A DNA stretch of 64,000 bases from Aeromicrobium sp. Leaf350 (GCF_916858655.1 NZ_CAKASL010000001.1:1612001-1676000), one strand, 5' to 3'. Shown: positions 16,251 through 25,502, counted from the stretch's first letter. Numbers and translations: made by a program. Notes: a model not told the origin generated them from the letters alone.

Positions 16251-18290
16251 CTAGAGGCGGGCGGCGAGCTCGGTGGCCTGCTTGATCGCGCGCTTGGCGT
16301 CGAGCTCGGCGGCGACGTCGGCGCCGCCGATCACGTGGTGCGTCACGCCCGCCTCGGCCAGCCCGTCGACCAGGTCGCGCACCGACTCCTGCCCGGTGCA
16401 CAGCACGATCGTGTCGGCCTTGACGAGGATCTCGACCGGTTCGGCCTTCTCGTGCTCGCGCTGGGTGAGGTGCAGGCCCTCGTCGTCGATGCGGTCGTAG
16501 GTGACGCCCTTGATCATCTCGACGCCGGAGTCCTTGAGCGTCTGGCGGTGCACCCAGCCCGTGGTCTTGCCGAGCCCCTTGCCGAGGTCCGACGTCTTGC
16601 GCTGCAGGAGGTAGACCTGGCGTCGCGGCGGTGCGAGCACCTTGGTGCCGAGCCCGCCCCGCTCGCCGCCGTCGACCTCGAGCGACGGGTCGACGACGCC
16701 CCACCTCTCCTGCCACTCCTCCACCGACTCGTCGGGCTCGTGCAGGAGGAACTCGCTGACGTCGAAGCCGATGCCACCGGCGCCGAGCACCGCGACGGTC
16801 CGGCCGACGGGAGCGCCCTCACCGATGACCTGCTGGTAGGTGACGACGCTCGGGTGGTCGATGCCCGGGATCGACGGCACGCGCGGCTCGACGCCGCTGG
16901 CGACGACGACCTGGTCGAAGCCGACCAGGTCCTCGACGGTGGCGCGGCGGTTCAGGTGCACCTTCACGTCGCGCACCTCGAGCATGCGGCGGTAGTAGCG
17001 CACGGTCTCCTTGAACTCCTCCTTGCCGGGGATCTCCATCGCGAGCTTGAACTGCCCGCCGATCTCCGGAGCCGCCTCGAAGAGCTCGACCTCGTGGCCG
17101 CGACCGGCCAGCTCCACCGCTGCCGCCAGGCCCGCGGGCCCGGCGCCGACGACGGCGATGCGCTCGACCGTGCGGGTCGGCAGCAGCACCAGCTCGGTCT
17201 CGAAGCCGGCGCGCGGGTTGAGCATGCAGGTCGCGCGCTGGTTCTTGAAGGTGTGGTCCAGGCACGCCTGGTTGCAGGCGATGCACGTGATGATCTCGTC
17301 GGCGCGGCCCTCCTCGGCCTTGCGGACGAAGTCGGGGTCGGCCAGCAGCGGGCGGGCCATCGAGATCAGGTCGGCCTGGCCCTCGGCCAGGATCCGCTCG
17401 GCGACCTCGGGGGTGTTGATGCGGTTCGACGCCACCACCGGCACCGAGACGGCGGCCTTCAGGCGAGCCGTCAGCGGCGCGAACGCGGCGCGCGGCACCG
17501 ACGTCACGATCGTGGGCACGCGGGCCTCGTGCCAGCCGATGCCGGTGTTGATGATGCTGACGCCGGCCTCCTCCAGGAGGTGCGCGAGCTCGATCGTCTC
17601 CTCCCACGACTGCGCGTCGTCGACGAGGTCGAGCAGGCTCATCCGGTACAGGATGATGAAGTCCTCACCCACCATCTCGCGCGTGCGCTTGACGATCTCG
17701 ACCGGGAACCGCATGCGCTTGGCCGCGGAGCCGCCCCAGGCGTCGGTGCGGGTGTTGGTGCGGGCCGTGATCATCTGGTTGATCAGGTAGCCCTCGGAGC
17801 CCATGATCTCGACGCCGTCGTACCCGGCGCGGCGGGCGAGCCTGGAGGCCTTCGCGAAGTCCGTGGCGGTCTGGTCGACCTCCTTGGTGCTCAGCGCCCG
17901 CGGCTTGAACGGGGAGATCGGCGACTTGCGGGTCGAGGCCCCCTTGACGAAGGGGTGGTAGCCGTAGCGCCCGGCGTGCAGCACCTGCATCGCGATCTTG
18001 CCTCCGTGCTCGTGCACCGCCTCCGTGACGGGCTTGTGGCGGTCGGCGATGCGCGTGGAGTTCATCGTGCCGCCGAACGGCAGCAGCCAACCCGTGCGAT
18101 TGGGCGAGATGCCGCCCGTGATCGACAGCGCGACCCCGCCCTTGGCGCGCTCGGCGAAGTACGCCGCCCACTTCGGGACGTCCTTCGCGCGGTCCTCCAG
18201 CTTGGAGTGGATCGAGCCCATGATGACGCGGTTGCGCAGCGTGGTGTGGCCCAGGTCGAGGGGGCTCAGCAGGTGGGGGTACTCGTTCAT
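16251..18290 (-). CDS. 2,4-dienoyl-CoA reductase-type FMN/Fe-S/FAD oxidoreductase, 679 aa
   Basis: Modular enzyme of the FadH class. An N-terminal Old Yellow Enzyme-like TIM barrel (about 1-360) contains QVLHAGRYGYH and the cysteines CIACNQACLDHTF and CMLNP that hold the 4Fe-4S cluster (about 335-360). The C-terminal part has two dinucleotide sites, VVGAGPAGLAAAVELA and VAVLGAGGIGFDV, for FAD and NADPH. FadH reduces 2,4-dienoyl-CoA in unsaturated fatty acid oxidation; trimethylamine dehydrogenase-like relatives share this plan, so the substrate is not fully certain. Start at 18290 has a GGGAGA ribosome-binding sequence. Confidence 0.85.
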   Translation of the reverse strand: MNEYPHLLSPLDLGHTTLRNRVIMGSIHSKLEDRAKDVPKWAAYFAERAKGGVALSITGGISPNRTGWLLPFGGTMNSTRIADRHKPVTEAVHEHGGKIAMQVLHAGRYGYHPFVKGASTRKSPISPFKPRALSTKEVDQTATDFAKASRLARRAGYDGVEIMGSEGYLINQMITARTNTRTDAWGGSAAKRMRFPVEIVKRTREMVGEDFIILYRMSLLDLVDDAQSWEETIELAHLLEEAGVSIINTGIGWHEARVPTIVTSVPRAAFAPLTARLKAAVSVPVVASNRINTPEVAERILAEGQADLISMARPLLADPDFVRKAEEGRADEIITCIACNQACLDHTFKNQRATCMLNPRAGFETELVLLPTRTVERIAVVGAGPAGLAAAVELAGRGHEVELFEAAPEIGGQFKLAMEIPGKEEFKETVRYYRRMLEVRDVKVHLNRRATVEDLVGFDQVVVASGVEPRVPSIPGIDHPSVVTYQQVIGEGAPVGRTVAVLGAGGIGFDVSEFLLHEPDESVEEWQERWGVVDPSLEVDGGERGGLGTKVLAPPRRQVYLLQRKTSDLGKGLGKTTGWVHRQTLKDSGVEMIKGVTYDRIDDEGLHLTQREHEKAEPVEILVKADTIVLCTGQESVRDLVDGLAEAGVTHHVIGGADVAAELDAKRAIKQATELAARL

Positions 18291-18334
18291 CGGGTCGTCT
18301 CCCGGCTCTGGGTGGGGTGCTGTTTCATGGGGGC

Positions 18335-18586
18335 GTGATCTCGAAGCTCTCGGCCTGGCTGCTGGTGGTGGCCGGCGTGTTCAACGTGGTGATCTGGCCG
18401 CGGTTCGCGAAGGCGATCGTCGACGACGACCGCGCGTGGGCCGGCGAGGCCTGGTCGAGCACGCCGCAGGCGTTCTTCTGGGTGCACGCCGTGCTGATCG
18501 GCACCGCGATGACGCTGGGCGTCATCGTGCTCGTGGTCGGCGTGCGCGCGCTGCGGAGTCATCGGGTCTCCTCCCCCGGCGCCTGA
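18335..18586 (+). CDS. SCO4848-like small membrane protein, 83 aa
   Basis: Begins (GTG start) with ISKLSAWLLVVAGVFNVVIWPRFAKAI and has a second helix FFWVHAVLIGTAMTLGVIVLVVGVRAL. Two membrane helices, the FWVH motif and the length match the actinobacterial SCO4848 family of unknown function. I chose GTG 18335; an upstream in-frame GTG (18317) would add six residues not seen in relatives. It diverges from the fadH-like gene and runs into the end of the PadR gene (28-base overlap). Confidence 0.7.
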   Translation: MISKLSAWLLVVAGVFNVVIWPRFAKAIVDDDRAWAGEAWSSTPQAFFWVHAVLIGTAMTLGVIVLVVGVRALRSHRVSSPGA

Positions 18587-19116
18587 GGCACGAGCGCCTG
18601 AAGGATCTCCTCGCACCACTCGATGCCGCCGCGCTCGGCGCGCATGCCCCCGCTGAGCACGAGCCACGCGCCCAGCTGCTCGGCGGGCACCGCCGAGGGA
18701 TCGGGGTAGTACCGAGCGGCACTCGCCTCGTAGCCGGCCAGGGTCGCGAGGTGGTCGGCCCGTCGCTGGCGCACGGTCGCGACGATCGCGTCGCGGTCAC
18801 CGAACGGCAGGGCCCGCAGCTTCACCGCGAGGTCGCTGCGGAGCACCTCGGGGCCGGTGGGCGTGGTCGTGAAGGCCGCGAGCTCGTCGCGCCCCTCCCC
18901 CGTGATGGCGTAGACCTTCTTGTCGGGCCGACCGTCCTGCGCCACGAGGTGCGACTCGACGAGCTTGTCGGCCTCCATGCGGCCGAGCACCTTGTAGATC
19001 TGCTGGTGGCTGGCCTTCCAGAAGTGGCCGATCGAGGCGTCGAAGCGTCGCGCCAGCTCGTAGCCGCTGGCGGACCGTTCCGCGAGCGACACCAGGATCG
19101 CGTGCTCGAGGGCCAT
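18559..19116 (-). CDS. PadR-family transcriptional regulator, 185 aa
   Basis: The N-terminal winged helix is typical of PadR: LEHAILVSLAERSASGYELARRFDASIGHFWKASHQQIYKVLGRMEADKLVESHLV (residues 3-57). The C-terminal helical half (PadR_C, Vir-like) mediates dimerisation. PadR repressors release DNA upon binding small, often phenolic, molecules. The ATG at 19116 has a TACCGT -10 box six bases upstream and a TTGCAC -35 within a perfect 30-base palindrome, so autoregulation is strongly suggested. The divergent EcsC gene at 19221 may also be affected. Confidence 0.88.
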   Translation of the reverse strand: MALEHAILVSLAERSASGYELARRFDASIGHFWKASHQQIYKVLGRMEADKLVESHLVAQDGRPDKKVYAITGEGRDELAAFTTTPTGPEVLRSDLAVKLRALPFGDRDAIVATVRQRRADHLATLAGYEASAARYYPDPSAVPAEQLGAWLVLSGGMRAERGGIEWCEEILQALVPQAPGEETR

Positions 19117-19139
19117 GGCGGCACGGTAGTACGCAACTC

Positions 19140-19169
19140 GATGCATGTGCAACCAGTTGCACATGCATC
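19140..19169. promoter_or_regulatory. Perfect 30-base palindrome, likely PadR operator
   Basis: Arms GATGCATGTGCAAC (19140-19153) and GTTGCACATGCATC (19156-19169) match perfectly around a CA spacer. The nested ATGC...GCAT and ATGTGCAA...TTGCACAT pieces resemble the ATGT-N8-ACAT sites bound by PadR proteins. It covers the -35 (TTGCAC, 19152-19147) of the padR-like gene, whose -10 TACCGT is at 19128-19123, 18 bases away. Confidence 0.85.
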
Positions 19170-19220
19170 CCGCCGTCCGGTCACAGAGCGCCGTGGTGGT
19201 CCCGCTCCTAGACTCGCGGC

Positions 19221-19889
19221 ATGGGAGTCGGGAAGAAGATGGCTGCGGCCGCCGGAGCACAGGCCGCGCCGAAGATCGGCTGGAGCTTCGTGCGCCAGGC
19301 ACTCGACAAGGCCATCGACGGCGTCGGGCCCCTGAGGTCGGCCGCCGAGTCGGCCACGAGCCACATGGTCGACGCGCGCGGCGACGTCGAGCAGGCGATC
19401 ACCACGCTGACCCGCACCCACGTCGCCCTCGCCGGCGCCCAGGGCTTCGTCACGAACCTCGGCGGCATCGCCACGGTGCCCGTCTCGGTGCCCGCGAACG
19501 TCGCCGGCGTGACGCTGCTCCAGGCCCACCTGGTGGCCGGCATCGCCCACCTGCGCGGTTACGACCTCGACGACCCCCGCGTGCGCAACGCGATCCTCGC
19601 GGCGATGCTCGGGGATGACAAGGTGCGTGACCTGGTCAAGCGCAAGAGCCTCCCGTCGCCGCCGATGGGTCTTGCGACCGCGCCGACCCACGACCCCGAG
19701 CTCGACCGACTGATCGCCGGGGAGCTGACCGGGGAGCTCATCGCCCGCACGGTCGGACGCCGTGCCGTCACCTTGATGGCGCGCCGCATCCCGGGCGTCG
19801 GCGGCGTCGTCGCGGGTGGCACCGACGCGTACCAGACCCGCCAGATCGGTCAGTACGCCGCGAAGGAGCTCAAGGACCGCCGCCTGTAG
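19221..19889 (+). CDS. EcsC family protein, 222 aa
   Basis: The central segment HVALAGAQGFVTNLGGIATVPVSVPANVAGVTLLQAHLVAGIAHLRGYDLDDPRVRNAI matches EcsC-family proteins, named after a product of the Bacillus ecs ABC operon but of unknown biochemistry. Amphipathic and semi-hydrophobic helices suggest membrane association. A TAGACT box at 19209-19214 ends six bases before the ATG, a leaderless start. No ABC genes adjoin it here. Confidence 0.78.
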   Translation: MGVGKKMAAAAGAQAAPKIGWSFVRQALDKAIDGVGPLRSAAESATSHMVDARGDVEQAITTLTRTHVALAGAQGFVTNLGGIATVPVSVPANVAGVTLLQAHLVAGIAHLRGYDLDDPRVRNAILAAMLGDDKVRDLVKRKSLPSPPMGLATAPTHDPELDRLIAGELTGELIARTVGRRAVTLMARRIPGVGGVVAGGTDAYQTRQIGQYAAKELKDRRL

Positions 19890-19959
19890 CTCCGCCGGTG
19901 GTCGCCGTCCACCTCGGCCAGCGGGGGCACCGAACCGCTCCGGGCAGTAGCGTCAGGGC

Positions 19960-20919
19960 ATGGACCGCGCGTTCTCCGTCGAGGTCGCGCAGGCGCCGTG
20001 GCGCCGCGAGGTCGAGGCGTGGATCGCCGAGCACCTGCCCGGCGCGACGATCGAGTCGGTCGAGCAGCCCCGCATCCGGCCGTGGTCGACGCAGCTCCGG
20101 ATCGAGACGAGCCGTGGCCGCCACTGGTTCAAGGCGCTCCCGCCGGGGGCCGCCTACGAGGCGGGCCTGCACGCGCTCCTGGCCGACCTGGCTCCCGACG
20201 ACGTCTCGAAGCCCCTCGCGGTCGATGCGGCCCGCGGGTGGATCCTCGACGTCGACCACGGTCCGACGTGGCACGAGCAGCGAACCGCGACGACGGCCGA
20301 CTGGCAGGCGCTCATGGCCGGGATCGCCCGGCTCCAGCAGCGGCTCGCGCGCCACGGCACGGCGATCCTCGCGACCGGACTGCCCGACTGCCGGCCGACC
20401 CGCACGGTCGACCTGTTCGACCGCTTCGTGATGCTGTTCGCCGAGCTCGACGTCGACCACCCGTGCCACCTCGACCAGGGCGTCGCGGCCGAGCTGCGCG
20501 AGCAGCGGCCGCGGGTCGCCGCTGCGGCCGGCCGTCTGCTCGACTCCGCCCTCCCGTCGACGTTCCAGCACGGCGACGTGCACACGAACAACGTGTTCGC
20601 GACGCCCGAGGGCCTGCGCCTGTTCGACTTCGGCGACGCCCAGTGGGCGCATGCCCTCGAGGTCCTGGCCGTGCCACGCGGCGTCATCGACGCCGACGAG
20701 GGCGACGTCGCCTGGGAGCCGGTCCTCGCGGCCTACGCCGCGGAGTGGGACCTGACGCCCGACGACCTGGTCGACGACCTCGCCGCGACGTGGACGACCC
20801 AGTCGGTGCACCGCTGCCTCACGTGGTGGCGCGCGCTCTCCAGCGCCTCGGCCTCGGAGTGGGCCGACTGGGGTGACGCGCCGGTGCACCACCTGACCCG
20901 CGTGCTGGCCCATGACTGA
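19960..20919 (+). CDS. Aminoglycoside phosphotransferase-fold kinase-like protein, 319 aa
   Basis: Shows the small-molecule kinase fold: catalytic loop QHGDVHTNNVF (about residues 203-213; HxDxxxxN) and metal-binding LFDFGDAQW (about 221-229). Such enzymes phosphorylate sugars, choline-like compounds or antibiotics with ATP; the substrate is unknown here. A TAGCGT box ends six bases before the ATG. The last eight bases overlap the aat start, so the two genes are co-transcribed. Confidence 0.8.
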   Translation: MDRAFSVEVAQAPWRREVEAWIAEHLPGATIESVEQPRIRPWSTQLRIETSRGRHWFKALPPGAAYEAGLHALLADLAPDDVSKPLAVDAARGWILDVDHGPTWHEQRTATTADWQALMAGIARLQQRLARHGTAILATGLPDCRPTRTVDLFDRFVMLFAELDVDHPCHLDQGVAAELREQRPRVAAAAGRLLDSALPSTFQHGDVHTNNVFATPEGLRLFDFGDAQWAHALEVLAVPRGVIDADEGDVAWEPVLAAYAAEWDLTPDDLVDDLAATWTTQSVHRCLTWWRALSSASASEWADWGDAPVHHLTRVLAHD

Positions 20920-21577
20920 GCCGCAGCCGCTCCCGCCGTCCCCCTGGCAGTTCCCGGAGCCGGGCGATCCGGTGGAGCTCCCGCCGGTCGACTGCGTGGT
21001 CGGCGGGGCCGACCTGGAGCCGTCGACCGTGGTGGCCGCGTACCGGGCCGCCCTGTTCCCCATGGGCGACGACGGCGGTGCGCCCCTGTGGTGGTCGCCG
21101 ATGCAGCGCGGCATCCTGTGGCCGGAGCAGCTGCACGTCAGCCGCTCCCTGCGCCGGGCGATGGGCCGGTTCACGACGACGGTCGACACGGCGTTCGAGG
21201 ACGTCATCGACGCCTGCGCCGACCCGAGCCGTCCCGGCGCCTGGATCGACGAGCCGATCCGCGAGGCGTACGTCCGGCTGCACGAGCTGGGCTGGGCGCA
21301 CTCGGTCGAGGTGTGGTCGGAGGACCAGCTCGTCGGCGGCCTCTACGGGCTCGAGATCGGCGACCTCTTCGCCGGGGAGTCGATGTTCCACCGCGCGACC
21401 GACGCCTCGAAGATCGCCCTCGTCGAGCTCTGTCGGCGGATGGCCGGCGGACTCGTCGACGTCCAGTGGCGGACCGACCACCTGGCCACGCTGGGGGTCG
21501 TCGAGGTGCCGCGCGAGGAGTACCGCCAGCTCGTCGTGCGCCACCGCGACCGCCGCTCACCGGACCGGTGGACCTGA
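20912..21577 (+). CDS. aat: Leucyl/phenylalanyl-tRNA-protein transferase Aat, 221 aa
   Basis: This enzyme tags N-terminal Arg or Lys of proteins with Leu or Phe, marking them for ClpS/ClpAP degradation (N-end rule). Family motifs present: AAYRAALFPM and PLWWSPMQRGIL, then HSVEVWSEDQLVGGLYGLEIGDLFAGESMFH, DASKIALVEL, and DVQWRTDHLATLGVVEVPREEY. The length matches the family. It overlaps the kinase-like gene by eight bases, a coupling with no obvious biochemical logic. Confidence 0.92.
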   Translation: MTEPQPLPPSPWQFPEPGDPVELPPVDCVVGGADLEPSTVVAAYRAALFPMGDDGGAPLWWSPMQRGILWPEQLHVSRSLRRAMGRFTTTVDTAFEDVIDACADPSRPGAWIDEPIREAYVRLHELGWAHSVEVWSEDQLVGGLYGLEIGDLFAGESMFHRATDASKIALVELCRRMAGGLVDVQWRTDHLATLGVVEVPREEYRQLVVRHRDRRSPDRWT

Positions 21578-21616
21578 AAAAGGCCGAAAATTCGGGCAAC
21601 ACGCAGGGCCCGGTGG

Positions 21617-21644
21617 TTGGCAGGGCCCACCCGCTCCCTAGACT
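21617..21644 (+). promoter_or_regulatory. Sigma-70-type promoter of the HU gene
   Basis: -35 TTGGCA (21617-21622), a 16-base spacer, and -10 TAGACT (21639-21644). The distance from the -10 to the GTG at 21681 leaves a leader of about 30 bases that contains AGGAG (21671-21675). This is the best full-consensus promoter in the window, as expected for an abundant nucleoid protein. Confidence 0.75.
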
Positions 21645-21680
21645 GAGGCCGATCCAGATCCACCTTTTCTAGGAGCAGTT

Positions 21681-21959
21681 GTGGCTATTTCCCGCAGTGA
21701 CCTCGTCGCGGCCCTCGCCGAGAAGTCCGGCACCACCAAGACGGTCGCCGACTCCGTGCTGTCGTCGTTCACCGACGTCCTCCTCGAGGCCGTCGCCGCT
21801 GGCGACAAGGTCTCGATCCCGGGCATCCTCTCGGTCGAGCGTGTCGAGCGCGCCGCCCGCACCGGTCGCAACCCCTCCACGGGCGAGACCATCGAGATCC
21901 CCGCCGGCTTCGGCGTGAAGGTCAGCGCCGGCTCGAAGCTCAAGGCCGCCGCCAAGTAA
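21681..21959 (+). CDS. hup: HU-family nucleoid protein, 92 aa
   Basis: A complete HU protein: ISRSDLVAALAEKSGTTK at the N-terminus, IPGILSVERVERAARTGRNPSTGE with the DNA-intercalating arm and conserved RNP near residue 60, and a Lys-rich end (KVSAGSKLKAAAK). It bends and compacts DNA. It lacks the long Lys/Ala tail of mycobacterial HupB. The start is a GTG with AGGAG five bases upstream. Confidence 0.95.
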   Translation: MAISRSDLVAALAEKSGTTKTVADSVLSSFTDVLLEAVAAGDKVSIPGILSVERVERAARTGRNPSTGETIEIPAGFGVKVSAGSKLKAAAK

Positions 21960-21976
21960 CACCGCTTCACCGCACT

Positions 21977-22016
21977 GACGACGCCGCCGCACCCCCTGGG
22001 GTGCGGCGGCGTCGTC
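21977..22016 (+). terminator. Strong hairpin terminator after the HU gene
   Basis: A 19-base-pair perfect stem: left arm 21977-21995 (GACGACGCC...GCACCCC) and right arm 21998-22016 around a CT loop. It starts 17 bases after the HU stop codon. There is no U-tract, which is common for actinobacterial terminators. Confidence 0.85.
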
Positions 22017-22143
22017 GTCCCGACCGGTTTTCAGGCGTGCACCGCCCGCTTCTCGCCCTGAGGACCCGGCACGCGGTATCGTTGAGCGATCAACATGGGG
22101 GTCCCCGACTTTCCATATGTCCAGGGCATGGCTAACTTGGACT

Positions 22144-22230
22144 ATGGACAGGGAGCCCAACGGGCCATCCGCGAAGCTGCGGGTGACTCAGAAGACGAGG
22201 AAGCGAGGACCGGATGCAGCGTTCGCATGA
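22144..22230 (+). CDS. Possible 28-aa leader peptide before the RsbW-like gene
   Basis: ATG 22144 to TGA 22230 encodes a basic peptide (it contains KTRKRG). The CTAACT/TAACTT sequence at 22132-22138 ends five or six bases before the ATG, matching the leaderless pattern seen throughout the window. Its 3' end overlaps the next gene by 17 bases, so it could couple translation to the RsbW-like gene. No homology known to me; coding status is uncertain. Confidence 0.35.
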   Translation: MDREPNGPSAKLRVTQKTRKRGPDAAFA

Positions 22231-22624
22231 CGTGCTCCGCTTCCCCTTCGCGCGCTCCACTCCTGGCATCGCGCGCACGAAGCTCGCCGGGTTCCTGACG
22301 GTCAACCAGGTCCCGTCCGAGCGCATCGACGACGCGCTGATCGTGCTGAGCGAGATGCTCACCAACGCCGTGAGCCACGGCAAGCCCGGTGAGGACGGCA
22401 CTATCGAGGTGACCTGGTCCATCGCCAAGGGGCTCCTGGAGATCAGTGTCCGCGACTACGGCATGGACTCCCGGCTGGAGCCGATCGACTTCGACCACGA
22501 CTCGCTCAGCGGTCGCGGGCTCTCGATCATCAGCAGCATCGCCGACCGCTGGTGGGTCGACATCGCCGACGGCACCCGCGTCAACGCCGAGATGACGATC
22601 GACGCGGCCGCCGGCCGTTCCTGA
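22214..22624 (+). CDS. RsbW/SpoIIAB-like ATP-binding anti-sigma-type protein, 136 aa
   Basis: A GHKL-fold ATPase: N-box-like LSEMLTNAVSHGKPG (about residues 49-63), EISVRDYGMDSRLEP (G1 box) and GRGLSIISSIADRWWVD (G2 box). This is the size and layout of anti-sigma factor kinases of the RsbW type, which bind a sigma factor and phosphorylate an antagonist. No anti-antisigma partner is adjacent. The ATG at 22214 has GAGGA five bases upstream. Confidence 0.82.
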   Translation: MQRSHDVLRFPFARSTPGIARTKLAGFLTVNQVPSERIDDALIVLSEMLTNAVSHGKPGEDGTIEVTWSIAKGLLEISVRDYGMDSRLEPIDFDHDSLSGRGLSIISSIADRWWVDIADGTRVNAEMTIDAAAGRS

Positions 22625-22627
22625 TCG

Positions 22628-23794
22628 TCAGTCCGACCCGAACAGGTCGCGGGTGTAGACCTTCTCGTCGACGTCGGCCAGCTCGCTCGTGCGACGGTTC
22701 ACGACGATGACGTCGCTGCGGCGCTTGAACTCCTCCAGGTCCCGCAGCACCTCGGAACCGAAGAACGGCTCGTCCGGCAGCAGCGGCTCGAACACGACGA
22801 CCTCCACGCCCTTGGCCTTGAGCCGCTTCATGACGCCCTGGATCGACGACATCCGGAAGTTGTCCGAGCCGGCCTTCATGACGAGCCGGTAGATGCCGAC
22901 GGTGGTGGGTTCGCGGCGCAGGATGTCGGTCGCGACGAAGTCCTTGCGGGTCGTGTTCGCCTCGACGATCGCACTGATGAGGTTCTGCGGGACGTCGCGG
23001 TAGTTGGCCTGCAGCTGCCGGGTGTCCTTCGGCAGGCAGTAGCCCCCGTAGCCGAACGAGGGGTTGTTGTAGTGGTCGCCGATGCGCGGGTCCAGGCCCA
23101 CGCCCTCGATGATCTGACGCGTGTCGAGGCCGTTGAGCGCCGCGTAGGTGTCGAGCTCGTTGAAGTACGCGACCCGGAGGGCGAGGTAGGTGTTGGCGAA
23201 CAGCTTGATCGCCTCGGCCTCGGTGGACCCAGTGATGAGCACCGGCACGTTCGAGGCCACGGCACCCTCGACGAGCAGCTGGGCGAACTCCTTGCCCTCG
23301 GCGGTCTCGGAGCCGACGACGATGCGCGACGGGTGGAGGTTGTCGTGCAGCGCCCGACCCTCGCGCAGGAACTCCGGGGAGAAGATGATGGTGAGACCGG
23401 GGTGCTCGTCGCGCAGTCGCGCGGTGAAGCCGACCGGGACGGTCGACTTGATGACGATCGCCGCCCGCGGGCTCGCGGCACCGGCGGCGGCCACGACGGC
23501 CTCGACGGTGCTGGTGTCGAAGTAGTTGGTGCGCGGGTCGTAGTCGGTGGGCGTCGCGACGACGATGAAGTCGGCGTCCGCGTAGGCGGCCTCGGCGTCG
23601 AGCGTCGCGCTCAGGTCCAGGGGCCGCTCCGCGAGGTAGCGCTCGAGCTCGACGTCCTCGATGGGCGACTCGCGCCGGTTGATCTGGTCGATCTTGTGCG
23701 GATCGATGTCGACCGCGACGACCTGGTGGTTCTGGGCGAGCACCACCGCGTTGGACAGTCCGACGTACCCGGTACCGACGACGCAGATCTTCAT
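22628..23794 (-). CDS. ugd: UDP-glucose 6-dehydrogenase, 388 aa
   Basis: NAD-binding motif [19 protein letters not shown] at the N-terminus, [10 protein letters not shown] in the middle and the active-site Cys in [16 protein letters not shown] (about residue 260). The 388-residue length matches the short E. coli Ugd type. It oxidises UDP-glucose to UDP-glucuronate for polysaccharide or lipid modification. The ATG at 23794 begins exactly at the Rossmann strand; upstream sequence is not conserved. Monocistronic, convergent with the RsbW-like gene. Confidence 0.9.
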   Translation of the reverse strand: MKICVVGTGYVGLSNAVVLAQNHQVVAVDIDPHKIDQINRRESPIEDVELERYLAERPLDLSATLDAEAAYADADFIVVATPTDYDPRTNYFDTSTVEAVVAAAGAASPRAAIVIKSTVPVGFTARLRDEHPGLTIIFSPEFLREGRALHDNLHPSRIVVGSETAEGKEFAQLLVEGAVASNVPVLITGSTEAEAIKLFANTYLALRVAYFNELDTYAALNGLDTRQIIEGVGLDPRIGDHYNNPSFGYGGYCLPKDTRQLQANYRDVPQNLISAIVEANTTRKDFVATDILRREPTTVGIYRLVMKAGSDNFRMSSIQGVMKRLKAKGVEVVVFEPLLPDEPFFGSEVLRDLEEFKRRSDVIVVNRRTSELADVDEKVYTRDLFGSD

Positions 23795-23981
23795 GTCTCG
23801 AGACGTACCGGGCGGACGTGGAGCCCGTCCGACGAGCGCAACGATGCCGCGCGACCGCGCGGTGAACAGTGGGCGAGCACGTCGCGGGTGACCGTCGACA
23901 CAATCGCTGGGGGAATAATGGTTGCCCTGCGAGACTTGTTCAGTTCGACACGTCCGCACTTCAGACAGGCTCTCCAGCACC

Positions 23982-25475
23982 GTGGAAACCGCTCGCCGCA
24001 CGCCGTACCAGCTGACCTTCGCGATCCTCGCCGTGGCGGTGGGGTCCTTCGCGCTGATGCAGTCGATGACCGTGCCGGTCCTGCCCACGATCGAGGCCAA
24101 GTTCGAGGTCGAGCAGTCGACGGCCACGTGGGTGCTGACGGCCTACCTGCTGTCGGCCTCGGTCTTCACGCCCATCATCGGGCGCCTCGGCGACTCGGTC
24201 GGCAAGCACCGGATGCTCGTGTTCTCGATGGTGTTCCTGTCGCTGGGCTCCCTCACGGCGGCGCTGGCCCCGACGATCGAGGTCATGATCGCCGGCCGCG
24301 TCCTGACCGGCATCGGCGGCGGCGTGCTGCCCATCGCGTTCGGCATCATCCGCGACGAGTTCCCGCGCCAGCGGGTCGCGGGCGCCGCGGGCTTCGTGTC
24401 CTCGCTGATGGCCGTCGGCTTCGGCACGGGCATCGTGGTCGCCGGCCCCATCTCCGACGGTCTCGGGTTCCGCTGGCTCTTCTGGATCCCCTTCATCGTG
24501 ACCTCCCTGGCGGCCCTGGCCGCCTGGCGCTTCGTGCCCGAGTCGCCGGTGCGCACGCCCGGTCGCATCCCCGTGCTGCCCGCCGTGCTGATGGCCGGTT
24601 GGCTCGTCGCGCTGCTGCTCGGCCTGAGCCAGGCCCCGCAGTGGGGCTGGGGCTCGCCCGCCGTCCTCGGCCTGGTGGCCGTCGCCGTCGTGCTGCTCGT
24701 CGCCTGGGTCTGGGTCGAGCACCACGAGACCGTGCCGCTGATCGACATGCGCATGATGCGTCTGAAGGGCGTCTGGACCGCCAACCTCGTGGCGCTGCTC
24801 GTCGGCTTCTCGATGTACGCGACGTTCGGCTTCCTGCCGCAGTTCCTGCAGACGCCCGAGTCGACCGGCTACGGCTTCGGCGCCACGACGGCCGTCTCGG
24901 GCTACCTGATCCTGCCGAACGCGGTCGCCTCGTTCATCTGCGGCATCGCCGCAGCCCCCTTGGCTCGCCGCCTCGGCGCGAAGACCGTGGTCGTCGCCGG
25001 TGGCGTCCTCGGTTCGCTCGGCATGGCCGGGCTCGTGGTCATGCACGACAGCGCCTGGCAGATCCTGCTCGTCAACGGCGTGGCGGGCTTCGGCATCGGC
25101 TTCGTCTTCTCGAGCCTCGCGCCGCTGATCCTCGCGGCCGTCCCCGCGCACCAGAGCGGCGTGGCCAGCGGCATGAACGCCAACATCCGCACGATCGGCG
25201 GCGCCATCGGCACGGCCGTGATGTCGACCATCGTCACGAGCCAGACCGCGTCCACCGGACTGCCCACCGAGACCGGCTACCTCACCGGGTTCGGCGTGCT
25301 CGCCGCGATGATGCTCGTCGCCGCGCTCGCGGGCCTGCTGATCCCGACGGTTCGCCGCAGCGCCGACGGTCCGGTCGGCGACGCCGATGCGGCGTCCGGC
25401 TCCTCGCAGGGTGACCTCGTCGAGGCTCCGCGCCAGGGGTCGGACAGTGGCGTGCGGGTCCCGGTGACCGCCTGA
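23982..25475 (+). CDS. Major facilitator (EmrB/QacA-type) drug exporter, 497 aa
   Basis: A multidrug-type MFS transporter with about 14 helices. Visible motifs: [13 protein letters not shown] (motif A, loop 2-3), [25 protein letters not shown] (motif B region), and [25 protein letters not shown] (motif C, antiporter type). A second motif-A-like [14 protein letters not shown] follows in the C-terminal half. The GTG at 23982 is preferred since relatives begin just before [15 protein letters not shown]; the longer frame would start in the promoter region. Substrate unknown. The C-terminal 40 residues are polar and cytosolic. Confidence 0.85.
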   Translation: METARRTPYQLTFAILAVAVGSFALMQSMTVPVLPTIEAKFEVEQSTATWVLTAYLLSASVFTPIIGRLGDSVGKHRMLVFSMVFLSLGSLTAALAPTIEVMIAGRVLTGIGGGVLPIAFGIIRDEFPRQRVAGAAGFVSSLMAVGFGTGIVVAGPISDGLGFRWLFWIPFIVTSLAALAAWRFVPESPVRTPGRIPVLPAVLMAGWLVALLLGLSQAPQWGWGSPAVLGLVAVAVVLLVAWVWVEHHETVPLIDMRMMRLKGVWTANLVALLVGFSMYATFGFLPQFLQTPESTGYGFGATTAVSGYLILPNAVASFICGIAAAPLARRLGAKTVVVAGGVLGSLGMAGLVVMHDSAWQILLVNGVAGFGIGFVFSSLAPLILAAVPAHQSGVASGMNANIRTIGGAIGTAVMSTIVTSQTASTGLPTETGYLTGFGVLAAMMLVAALAGLLIPTVRRSADGPVGDADAASGSSQGDLVEAPRQGSDSGVRVPVTA

Positions 25476-25502
25476 CGGGGGACGGCCCCCTAGGCTCGCC
25501 CC

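Noticed and set aside
15186-18338. A 1050-codon open frame on the plus strand opposite the medium-chain and dienoyl-CoA reductase genes
   Set aside because: It is antisense to two well-supported genes, rich in Arg, His, Asp and Gly in a low-complexity way, and shows no domain motif; long antisense frames are normal in DNA of this GC content.
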